From assembly GCA_958496175.1 (NCBI GenBank), contig OY292276.1, positions 31,206,449 through 31,270,448 on the forward strand: 64,000 nt of DNA, given 5' to 3'. Source of the DNA: Sisyra terminalis. Taxonomy: Eukaryota; Arthropoda; Insecta; Neuroptera; Sisyridae. Position numbers and translations under genes: made by a program. The notes beneath the pieces were generated by a model. It searched no databases, was not told where the DNA came from, and saw only the letters and a program-made list of their open reading frames with translations. Positions 52,290 through 62,810 of this stretch are shown in pieces (the first letter of the stretch is position 1; the number at the start of each line of letters is the position of its first letter).

Positions 52290-52660
52290 CAGACGTGAGC
52301 ACAAGCCATGGAATATTGTTGTTGTTATTATTAATAACAACAATAAAATTAACGCAAATTCGATACGGGCCCAAAAGTTTTTATTGGCTGGAAATAAATT
52401 AGAAATGTACGTTTGTGGTTGAACAGACGACGGCCGTGCGTTTCTTTTTTCTTCACGTGCAAGACATTTTTACGAATATTTCTTTTTCTGCGTTTTCTTC
52501 CTTTTCTTTCCTATTTGTAGGCAGCACTCAAACGGCCAATATGAGGGCGACGAATTGAAGGATTTTAATAACCCAGTGACATTTTTGGATTTTAGCGGCT
52601 CGACGCACGGGGTGTGTTGGGTGGATGGTGGCATGGTGGCAACAGTGGTGGCCTTATAAT
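52290..52660 (+). promoter_or_regulatory. exon-like or enhancer island in the large retn intron
   Basis: The island begins with a near-perfect palindrome TTGTTGTTATTA-T-TAATAACAACAA (about 52320) and GATACGGGCCCAAAAG. A long pyrimidine tract ends in a strong acceptor CTATTTGTAG at 52520. From there one frame is open for 45 codons (QHSNGQYEGDELKDF ... VVAL) to a TAA at 52657-52659. Spliced from 47592 the phase is wrong and would give only AALKRPI before a stop. It may be a minor truncating exon or simply a conserved element; the minus-strand frame over it is a shadow. Confidence 0.35.
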
Positions 52661-53019
52661 ACAATACATAAAGTCAAACACAAAACGTTTATTGGCATAC
52701 CACAACTCTTTCTTTAGTCTTCCAATAACGGAACTTCCATATGAATTATTCAACCAAAAGAAATAAATATTTTTAAATTGGTTATGTCTATTTACAATCT
52801 CAATGGTTTCATTTTTATTTTCTAAATGTTATCCTTACAACATATATAATTGTTATCTTTTTAATTTTCTGTCAGAACTTATTAATATTGTTTTCTTATT
52901 TTAATTATTTCAGTCTTGAAAATAAAAACTTTGTTTCTAAAAGTAATGTTGGTTGGGGGAGTTCATTTCTATCTATATAACTGTCGGTCTATGTGTAAGA
53001 TCGTCTATTTTTCAATCCA

Positions 53020-53340
53020 GATGTTGTTACGATGAAGTTAAAGAGATTAATTCAGCACGTTCGACTAACGATCGTTCCCTTCGTCCTATTCCCTTACATC
53101 AATAGTATCACCGTCATCATCATCCGGCCCCTGAAAAATCCAAAAATATACCGAATTCGGGAAATATTTGCGTGTGCATTGAAATCCCTTCTTTTATACG
53201 CATTTTTTCAGGCTATAAATATAAATTTCTTAAATATAAACATTTGTCATTCAACCCTCTTCGTCTTTTGTTTTTGAACTGTGAGGGTGTTATTGAAGGG
53301 CCAGAGCCACCGGAAATACTTAGACGACGTTGAGGGTTGA
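53020..53340. promoter_or_regulatory. candidate conserved non-coding element
   Basis: Higher-complexity sequence includes CGTTCGACTAACGATCGTTC, CACCGTCATCATCATCCGGC and GGGCCAGAGCCACCGGAAAT. The 81-codon frame from 53032 shows no protein motif and shifts into AT-rich sequence midway. A regulatory role is inferred from composition. Confidence 0.27.
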
Positions 53341-55699
53341 GATTTCTTGAAATTTATACGATTTTTTTTTTGGTGGAGATAAATTAAATTTGGTTTGGCC
53401 TTGGATAAGTTCATTAAATTAAAGATTAAAAATATCATTATATTGGGGTAGAGCTTAAAAGAGAAAATATTTTCAGGCGTATATTTATGTGAATTTATTG
53501 CTACTGAAAAATACAGCAGTGAATAAATTCACAATTCAGTGAATTTTTTTGCTGAAATTCAAAGAAAACTTGGTTAGTGTTTTGAAAATGGGATTTTTTA
53601 TGTTCGGAATCACATTTTCGGTAATAGATCATATGCATATTCTTTATTTATTTTTTTAATTGTTAAAAGACATTATTAAAGTGAGGAAAAACCAATTTTA
53701 GTTCTGAAAACACTATATAACGATGAGTGCGCCTATGAGTCTTCTATGACGTTACTGTCCACATATTGAAATCGAGATATAAACAGATAATTGATTGGTT
53801 ATCACAAACCAATAATAATTTACACGATTTTTTGTGAAAATTTTTCACATTTTCCGTCACGGAAAATATTTTTCTCCCCAAAAAATTACTCTCAATTTTT
53901 TTCATTGGAATAGAGGTTAATTGTGCTTAGTGCATGTAAAAACTGAGCTTTTCAGTAGTGAGTCCTTCATTATAAGTAAGAAAAAGTATTTTTTCAAACG
54001 ATCATACAATAATTGTAATCTGAAGCAAAACCCCGTGAATAATTTTCTAAACATTTAAAAAATATTGACTAGGCTGGAAAGTGTGGATTGTTTTTTACTT
54101 TTTTAAAAAACAAGTATCATTGTATATAAATTTTTAATAAGTTTATGAGGATAACTTTATTTTCGTCATCATTCAAATTATATCTGAAATTTGCGGAAAA
54201 GTATGGCAAATAATTTTTCGATAATTCACAAATATTGTCTTAAGCGAAAAATATAGAAACAGCCATAGGACGGTATCATTAAAAAATGGGCCCCATGAAG
54301 GTATTTGAACCATTATTGGAGGGTATCTTGGTCCAAAAAAGATGCGTTCATACTCATACTCCAAGTTTCAGCTTTGTATGTCTTTTCATTTGCGATTAAA
54401 TCGAAAGAAAATGATAAATCAAGAAATATTTTTTTTTTTCTCAACAATAAGTGAACCAATTAGACTGAAATTTGGATATATTACGAAAATATGTAAAGGC
54501 TATACTCAGTAACAGCCTTTAATTTTTATTTTAACTTTTTGAAGAAAATAATTTCTCTAATTTTCTGCTCAGATGACTAATTATAAAGTGATTTTTAATG
54601 AGTAAATTAACATACTTTTTACCTTAAAAAGGTATTAAACGATCTTTACTTTAAACTATTTTAAAAAAACCCTTAGTATTTGTGTTGAAATACATTCGTC
54701 ATAGGAAAACATCCGTTGAACTTTGAAGTTTCTGTACTGTGACGTCATTTTAATGGCGGGCCAACTGAAGCTCGTTATTTCTTCGATATTTCTTAGTCTC
54801 TATCAAATTAAGTTAAAAAATAAACAACTACATTAGATTTTGATTAGTTTAGAAAATTTTTGAAATATTTTAAATTACTTTTAGAACATGTGTATTAGGT
54901 CTATTTGTTGAGGTTTTTCTGATTTTTATGGGGAAAAAATCCAGAAAAATAGATAAAACTGCGCAAATAATGGACAATATTAAGCGTAGCGTTAAAAATT
55001 TCTTGAAAACAAAAATGTGACAGTGGAAAGTGGATGTCAGTATTCAGTACAAAAAATGGGTACTTTAAAAGGCATTTAGTTGGAGAGTTCATTTGGGATA
55101 AAGAGAAATGTAATGCAGGTCGCAGATAAATGGAAGTTTTAGTTTATAATGTGTTTACTACGTGAACGTATTGTAACGATATAACGTTTTGTCGCGTGAA
55201 ACAGTATCGCTTCATATGAAATAAAATTGAAATTAGAAATTACTGTTGTTTGAGAAACACGTGCGGAAATTCTAAAAATAGTTGAGACAAATTTCTTCTT
55301 TTGAACCATCAGCGTTTCCTTAAGGTTGACTTTTCTGTCAGATTAAGTTCGGTTTGTTTAGAACAAAGACAGATCGATGGAAATAAAGGGAATGTTGAAC
55401 GAAAAATTACAAGGGAATATTTGAAACATTCACACCCTTGTCACATGGTGCGATTGAACAATTTAATTTTGTGCAAAGAATTTGTTTATGTTGTACGAAA
55501 TAGCTAATATCGGGCCATTTTTCCGGTTCAACTGCGTTTTTGTTTACACAAGCGTCATTTATCGATACTAACAGAAGAGGCCGAGTTGATTTTTGATTAT
55601 TAAAATTTAACGATATTTGTCATAAAAATTTTACAAGGAACGTTTTGTCTTTCTGTTTTTCTTTGGATTTCTGGATATTTGATTGATGTGTATTAATGT

Positions 55700-55960
55700 T
55701 GTGATCTTGTGTACGTACTGTGCTAGTGAGCGTCTCTCACCAGAACGGGACATCTGGATCGAGACGTTTTCGAATTAAATCGTTTCCCGATATCAACACA
55801 ACGTCGATGTAGGTCCCGCGTTTTACGATCAAAACCATTCGGGCTGCTACTTTGTACTTCTTTTACACATATAAATATTAAAACACACACATACGGATGG
55901 ACGTATCGATCATAGACTGACGGACTTTACGATCAACAGTGATTTACGTTCAAATATATA
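55700..55960. promoter_or_regulatory. candidate conserved non-coding element
   Basis: The block has GTGAGCGTCTCTCACCAGAA, GGGACATCTGGATCGAGACG and GTCGATGTAGGTCCCGCG, with GAGCGTCTCTCACC partly self-complementary. No coding frame. It is clearly denser in GC and CpG than its flanks. Confidence 0.28.
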
Positions 55961-56219
55961 TATGTACAGAGTACTTAGACTTTTTTTTTATTTTATTATC
56001 ATCATCTTCGTCAAATCGACGTCATTTAAAACCATCTCCTGCTCATTTTAACAATCCGAAGACTAATAAGACTCAAATATACATCCCATTAAAGACGTGC
56101 AATTTTAATGAAAATCACTAGTTTACATTAGCTGCATTTACTCTGTCTACGTATATTTTTTTTCGGATCAAACAAGCATAATGAAAGAATGGCAAAACGC
56201 TTTAAATGTTTATGTGAAC

Positions 56220-56560
56220 GATAGATGGATGAGCGCTAGAATTGGTTAGGGGTGAAATGAAAGGGGCTGAAATGGTCAAATAGAGTCGTTTCGGAACTCA
56301 ATGATGAGTTACTTCACATCTTATTTGCTTCTTGAGAAGATGCACAGATGTGTCTCACCAATGAGGGGTAGCGATGATCATTGGAACTCAAGGAAATGAT
56401 GTTTGAGTAATCAATTTCATTGGGGTGTGAGGCCGAAATTAGTCGATAATCGTTTCCGGAGAGGGATTTGTGTGAATTAATTCAATGCTGAATGGAATAA
56501 TATGAGAGGTTAGAGTTTAAACGAGATCTCGTTCCGATTTATCAATGTCTCAATCAAAGT
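56220..56560. promoter_or_regulatory. candidate conserved non-coding element
   Basis: Purine-rich, balanced sequence includes GGTTAGGGGTGAAATGAAAG, CAATGAGGGGTAGCGATGAT and ATTGGGGTGTGAGGCCGAAA. Several TGAGTTA / AACTCA words occur. No protein frame or transposon end is present. Confidence 0.25.
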
Positions 56561-57049
56561 AATTGGCGATCATTTGGCTTAAATAAGTAGTAGTTGCCCT
56601 CCATTATACTGAATTATAGAGCTGATACACTTTTAATTTGAAAAATCATTAAAAACAACGATTCAATTATGGATAATATTACATTTCCCTCTGCATAAAA
56701 TTGAAGCAATAGTTCTTAATTTTGAAATATCTCAAAAATAAAAAAAGCAAAGCACAAACATGATTAAAATGATTAAGAAAACAAAATATAATAGTAGGGT
56801 TATAATTAATTAGAATCAATTTAATAAAACTCGTGCAACATCCACCGAGATACAATATAGAGTTTACATGTTGTCTATAAACAATGTATTCTTTTGGCTA
56901 AACATTTGATTTAAATTTTCGGAAATTCTATCTCTGTCTACCTTAGTTGATCGTGCGTATAGTGACGACAACCATTTCGGCTAAATTCGTTACAGTGAAA
57001 ATACAGTTAGAGAGATAAAGAATCTCCGAGTCGAATAACATGTCAAAAT

Positions 57050-57085
57050 AAGTTAAACATGAGTCCTCTATACTACATCTCTGTG
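57050..57085 (-). repeat. inverted copy of the 17813-17848 repeat
   Basis: On the minus strand this reads CACAGAGATGTAGTATAGAG and continues GACTCATGTTTAACTT, against CACAGAGTTGTAGTATAGAG and the same continuation at 17813. The sequence upstream on the plus strand from about 56927 is higher in complexity and may belong to the same mobile element. Confidence 0.6.
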
Positions 57086-57147
57086 GGAATATTTTTAAAT
57101 AATACAAATTATACATAAAATACAACGCCTATTTGGATGTTTGTCTT

Positions 57148-57375
57148 AGACTGGATCAATTGAAATCTACTGGTTCGATTTGAGTATTTTTTTTTTTGAT
57201 TTATAGATAAATTATTCCCATTGGTTTATGTAAAAATTTATTTTCGATAACAAACATAAAACGTCAGCAATTACAATTTTAGTGAAAAAAGTTCAGAATT
57301 TTCGATTGAAAATGACAAACTTTTACCTTTAAGCAAATCGATAATGATGAAATCATGATTTTTGTAGAAAAATAA
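57148..57375. repeat. dispersed repeat, copy B (partner at 50695-50950)
   Basis: This direct-orientation partner of 50695-50950 shares the 16-base identical word at its left side and lower similarity over about 220 bases. It sits next to the short repeat at 57050-57085, so both may be parts of one larger mobile family. Confidence 0.55.
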
Positions 57376-58922
57376 AATATAAACACCATAATCAGCTATA
57401 TTTATTTTTTTTATAATTTTTAATCATATGGGATGAAACAAAGAAGTACTTTTTTAAATTTATAACAATGTATAGCTTCCCCTAATTTTAATTTGCCTAT
57501 TGTCAAACATCCTATGGTTTAGATTAGTTTTTCTAAGTTCACTATCTTTAATTAATGACTAAAATTGTAACATACAGCTGATTTCTAAGTCTCGTGATAC
57601 ATTTTTATAAAACTGTGTTTTTTTTTTGTACACGTCAATGATAAATTGTTTGTGTTAACATATCTTATTCTTTGCTTTGTTTTGAGAATTTAGTTTTTTT
57701 TTAAATTTTAGTTAAATGAAAATTGGTACGTTAGAAATAAAACTAAAATTTATTAACATTGGATTATTGTATTTGAATCATTACGATTATATTTGCAAAT
57801 ATTGTCGTATTATATTAAATTAAAAATGTATAAAATATTCATATATATACATACGTACACTTTTAGAGACGTTAAAAGGCGTTTTTGAGATATGATAAAG
57901 TCTTACTTCTTTAGGCGCGACATGAAAGAGAAAAAAATGGCATTAGGATTTTTGTTACGAAAATCGGTAACACTTTTTAGTTTTCCGTTCTCTAGCAAAG
58001 AAAAAAAACTATTATATAATTGTATCCAAATTTTTTGAATTTATAATTGAGTTAAAATAATAATAAAGTATGTATTTTATCATTATAATCATACATATTC
58101 TATTAAAAACTCTAATTATTATAAAAAAAAAAATGATTGAAACTTATTTCCAGAAAAAAGCTAAACTTTTACAATGAAGTATAACTTTTTACATGCGTCC
58201 ATAAGTAATAACACTTTATTATATAAGGAAAGAACATTGAGACAATTAAGATATGTAACTCGAAAGTAAGTAAAAGTAACCAATAACATTTGAATAGTAT
58301 TATGTTACTCTGACAAATTCGAGGGTATTAGCCAATACATTCGTTAAGAACTGATAGTTGGTAAGATTTTAAAAATTCATTCAGCAATGAAAAGAATTTA
58401 GAAAAGTTAAGGTTATAGTAAAAAGTCAAAAACAATATTTTTCTATTGTACTTTGAAATTCTATCAATTTCCCGTGTGGTTGAACTATTTCTTCCTCGGA
58501 TAGGTTCTTTAGATGTGAGTACTTAATTCCTGTTTTTAATAGGTGAAATCCAATCCATTTATTTTCTTGGATTTTTTGAATTTTCTGTCATCAATGATAT
58601 TATCAACATGAATCCTTTTGCTTTTCGAAATATAAATATTTCCTTTGCCACTTCATCGATGATCGTTCTTTCTATTTAGGACTATAGTTTTGATAAAGGT
58701 TTCTCATTTTCAAAGCTCAATTTGATTCTGTTTTTAATTTTCCGAGACTGTTCTATTTTTCATCTGGTAGGTAAATGTTTCTTGTCTGTTCCAATTATTG
58801 GTGGAGTGTGAAACCGCTAATAGTCTAACGACATATAACTATTTTTTTTATATTAAAAAAAAAAGGTGATCTTCTTTCTTAGCTTAAGGAAGAAATCTTA
58901 AAGAATACATCGTTGTCGATGT

Positions 58923-59219
58923 ATGGTGATTAATATGCCTATCACTCGGGGAGTCCCTAAATTTCTCAGGACCTGTTGGATGATTCTTCAACGATTACGT
59001 ACATTTGCATGTTCTGCGAATGAGAAATTCAAATCCAGGAGCTTTTTCACCATTTCTGTCCAATTGATCAGTGATCGCCCACGTTTCCTTTTTCCTTCAG
59101 ATCGTTCTTACACCATTCGTTTTTCCGTGGTATGTCCGAAAAACCTGAGGATTTGGCCTTTTATTCTTGTGATCATTTATTTGATCCGCAGTATTCTCCT
59201 CCAATTTCAAAAAAATGTG
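58923..59219 (-). pseudogene. non-LTR retrotransposon reverse-transcriptase C-terminal relic
   Basis: Read on the minus strand, the segment gives ILRFFGHTTEKRMV, a stop, SEGKRKRGRSLINWTEMVKK, then FAEHANVRNR, a TGA where a Trp would be expected, and RIIQQV. The order FFGH, GKR(x)RGR(x), W, and R(x)(W)R(x)IV is the characteristic end of the ORF2 protein of several insect LINE groups. The family's endonuclease and polymerase core are absent. The plus-strand 108-codon frame over the same bases is a shadow. Confidence 0.65.
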
Positions 59220-59278
59220 ACACTTTATATCAACCATAGAGGTTCTTGAAACGCATGCCATATTTTGGAACCAATCAA

Positions 59279-59356
59279 TTTCGAAAACATATCAACTAAA
59301 CAAAAAATTCTTTGTATACTATGAGTATAAAGAATAGAGGTGATATGTTTTCGAAA
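59279..59356. repeat. hairpin with perfect 16-base arms
   Basis: TTTCGAAAACATATCA at 59279-59294 is the exact reverse complement of 59341-59356. The 46-base spacer contains a second weaker pairing (TTCTTTGTATAC against GTATAAAGAA), so an imperfect stem-loop of about 78 bases can form. The size is compatible with a small-RNA precursor, but a relic of the adjacent retrotransposon or a small fold-back repeat is equally possible. Confidence 0.6.
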
Positions 59357-59819
59357 TCACCGATTTATTAGCTTAGTGCTTAGTTTTTAAAAGACTCCAA
59401 AAATTGCAATGAGGGACTCGGAACAGTGAACATATAAATATTTGGTAGATGTACTTAATGCTAAAAAATTGAAATTTTGAAGAAAAATTATGAGGGGGAA
59501 AGAAAAAATATTTCTATATCAACAAATTTCAAATCATACGAAGTCCATTCGAGAAATAATAGTTTAATATATTCGCGTGGCATTGAAATCTAATTGGATA
59601 TTTAGCATTGAATTAGGGCGAATTTTTCGGGTTCAATAGTCCTTTTATCCAAAAATTCTAAATGTGGAAACTTCTGTCCTGTAAATTCATCGCTTTTGTG
59701 TTATGCTTTTATTATTTTATTGGTATTATGAAGAAACTAAGGTCGAAAAGAGCTTTTAGAATGTTAAAGTAGTTGTACACATATATTAGCTATGTGTATG
59801 TGTATTGATAGTTATAAAA

Positions 59820-60260
59820 TAATGATATAAAAATATAAAGTTGAATGAAAGAAGAAGGCGGCGGGCGGTTAACGTCGACTTCTTCATGGCTCGCGTCATC
59901 TTCTCCACGCCTCGTATTCACTCCTTCTCTTTATATTACATTTATTATAATTGTATTATTGTTGTTGTTATTATAATTTCGAATAGGTTAAACGTTTTAT
60001 TTCCTTCCCTCTTATTTGATTTGATTTTTCTTTATTATTATTTTTTTATTTGTATATTTCTTTCATTCTGACAAAGTCTATTGTTTCGTCTTGTTGACTC
60101 GAAAACGAGATGATAATAGTAACAATAATAATGGTAATAATGTAAAAAAAAATCTGTCATTTGGTTTTGAATTGAAAATGTGTGGTTTGGGCCGGTGTGG
60201 CCGTATGTGTTGCTTTCTTGTCAACTTTTATCGTTGATGAAGTGTGACCTTCGTTGTACG
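59820..60260. promoter_or_regulatory. candidate conserved non-coding element with microsatellite
   Basis: The left part has AAGAAGGCGGCGGGCGGTTA and TCATGGCTCGCGTCATCTTC; then TTATTATAATTG-type repeats follow; the right part has TTGGGCCGGTGTGGCCG. The 76-codon frame from 59841 turns into a hydrophobic low-complexity run from the repeat and is not credible as a gene. Confidence 0.25.
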
Positions 60261-60879
60261 TTTTTTTATTTCCTTTTTTTAGTGTTTAATGGAACAATTG
60301 AATTAAAAATTCATATTGGTAATTGTTATTTAATGTTGGTGTTGTAGGTAGATTAAAGGGGTTGCAACGTGGATTGTAAAGTAGAAAAAAACGAAGATAA
60401 ATAATGAATCGAATAAAAGTTAATTCATTGAAAAACTTAATTCAAATCAATGTAATTATCATTTTTATTATTTTTGTTTATCAAAGTTTTTATAATGAGT
60501 TTTGTGTGATTTTTTTTTAATTAAATTACATGTGACAGCAATTTATATACGCAGGTTGCTTTTTAAACAGCTAATATTTTCCACTTAACGTATAATCACG
60601 ATCATTAGCAGAAAATTAATTTCAATTCAATCAATTATATTTGATTTTTATAACCATAAGATCAAAAGATCTGAATTATCATGTTTTTCCATTAACAGTC
60701 GTATTAATCTTTGAACCATCAATGAGATGGCGTTCTTTTTATTTTTTGTCAACTATCAATTTTTGTACGGAAGTATAGAAAAATTAATCCTAATGAGTTC
60801 CATTTATATTTCAATTTTTCAACTATCAATATTTCAATAAACGATTCGATTTATACCCATACAATAATGAATAGAGTAT

Positions 60880-61200
60880 CAGTGTTTCGTAAAGTATGTT
60901 CTGTGGAACCTTAGGGTTTCATGATAATTTTTTCGGGGATCCGTGACACAAGCTGTAGCATGATATCAAAATATTGTACAATCTATAAAGATAAACTACA
61001 ATATTTTCACAGAAATCGATCAAACTATTAATGTAAGGCATTACTTTATACATTTTTAATATTCTTGTCAAATTCAATCAAATTGTCTAAAATATCTACT
61101 ACTAATCTAGTTTATAACAGCTTTAGGTACGACAAGAGTTTCATGATCCGTAAAAACTTTCATAAGGGTTCCACAAGAAAAAAGAGTTTGAGGAATTTAA
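60880..61200. mobile_element. probable hAT-like remnant
   Basis: The left edge reads CAGTGTTTCGTAAAG followed by GTGGAACCTTAGGGTTTCAT. Near 61165-61190 a GGGTTCCACAAGAAAAAAG segment occurs in the opposite orientation. CAGTG-type ends followed by GTTCCGTGGAACC-like sequence are common in hAT-derived repeats. The right terminus is decayed and no target-site duplication could be matched. Confidence 0.45.
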
Positions 61201-61680
61201 ACTTGAAAAAATTAAAAATTCAATTAATTTGTCAAATTATTATTCAAACATCCATAAATCCAAGAGAAGCTTTCCACTTTGGTCATTTTCCAATTGATGA
61301 TTGATCTAATTCCAATTTGATCTAATGACCTCTATAAATATAATGATTGTGTTAAATTTAGTTGTTCCCAAAATCGTACTCAGTTGTCACCGAGCGATTG
61401 AAAATTGACATTGAACTTAATTTAGTTTTTCGATGTTAATTTAATATGTTTTTTCCGTTATTTAAAAGCAGACGAAAACTTCTTTTAAATGTATACAGAT
61501 ATGGATAACAATTATTCGTACATCCTTTTAAATTCTGAATTAAAATAATAGAAAAATGGGTCGATTTAGTTTATTAGCAAGCAATAATAGTTATAGGGGC
61601 GACCGATAAAAGGGAAGGCTTAAAACCATAAAATGGTTTATATGAATTTGGAAATAACAAGTATACCTATTGTTATATAC

Positions 61681-62323
61681 TAGGGGTAGCCAACAAGTAG
61701 TTCGCGAGTCCAATTTTTATCGATGGTCGATCGCTCGCACTATCTGGGGTGGAATTCCGTGTGCCATGGACTTAGAAGCGATTGTAGAAGACAAAACTTT
61801 CTAGCAATAGTTCAATACGTTCTTAAATCAATTATTCTTTCATAGTAAATTTTTCTGATCCAAAAAAAAAGAGTAAGTGAAATATAAAATATATAGTCTG
61901 TCTATTTTTATAACAACTTGGTCATATTTACGACCAACTTGTACCTATAACAACTTGTTCAGTTGATAAAAAAAATAAATAAATTTTATTTTAAAATAGT
62001 AAAAAATTATCTTAAAAAAATATCGGTTCATCGACTTATGTAGGTATTGCATTTACTGGAAATTTATTTTCGACATGAGCCTATATTTCGAAAACTTAAT
62101 AAGTGCTTCGCAAAATAAAAAATAGGTTTTAACTATACATATATTTTATTTACCTACCCATATCTCGCTGAAATGCACTTTATACCGAAATATAGTGTGA
62201 AAAACATATTATGTATTTCACACTAGTTTTCCCTCCTTAAACTAGGCTTATGACAACAAGTCGATCGCGATACACTTTTAAGATAAGAGTTGATCCTATA
62301 TCTAGAAAAGTTGAGTATCGCTG
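61681..62323. mobile_element. non-autonomous hAT element with 8-base target-site duplication
   Basis: The element begins TAGGGGTAGCCAACAAGT and ends AAAGTTGAGTATCGCTG. Its reverse-complemented end, CAGCGATACTCAACTTT, is similar to the start if the first base has mutated from C to T. Subterminal words AGTAGTTCGCGAG on the left and GTCGATCGCGATAC on the right are related in inverted orientation. TTATATAC is found at both 61673-61680 and 62324-62331. The interior is AT-rich and non-coding. Confidence 0.72.
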
Positions 62324-62660
62324 TTATATACAAAAGCATTCGATGGTATACGTGGTTGCAGACTGTTGCGCGTGCGCCAGTCAGTGACGCGAACCTACAA
62401 ACTAATCCCCCAATAAGAATCACTCAACGCGCCTAAAGAAGTTTTCACTCAAAATAAAAATTCTAAAATTTCTTTTGTGAGAGTTTTCACAATTGTTTTC
62501 ATGGTATCTGAAAATAATTTAATATCAAAACAAGTAATATGATTTGCAAATGTACTTTCAATCGTTCGGTAGCAACATTATCATGTTAACATTATCAAGT
62601 AAGACTAAAACTGAACACGATTTTTGTAATATTAGCAAATAGGTAAACGTTTATATTGTG

Positions 62661-62810
62661 TGCACATATCGGCAAAGCCAGAGAACAAAGAATACAAACA
62701 CTTATATGTGAGTGAAAACCAAGTAAAATATTCATTGTTTCCAATTTGAACTAAGTAACTGTTGTCATTTGTTTCAACTATTATTTCGATTTTATTCAAT
62801 TGTCAATTTT
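62661..62810. repeat. dispersed repeat, copy B (partner at 25228-25371)
   Basis: This is the second member of the pair, 37 kb away in the same orientation. It lies just outside the hAT element at 61681-62323. It has no open frame of note. Confidence 0.55.

Noticed and set aside
52470..52664. Minus-strand 64-codon frame with Lys-rich tail
   Set aside because: The Lys tail is the complement of a splice-type pyrimidine tract; the frame has no motif and overlaps a better explained island.
58923..59249. Plus-strand 108-codon frame
   Set aside because: The opposite strand carries clear retrotransposon ORF2 motifs, so this frame is incidental.
61065..61304. 79-codon plus-strand frame
   Set aside because: It spans the edge of a hAT-like remnant and is Lys/Asn/Ile-rich without a motif.
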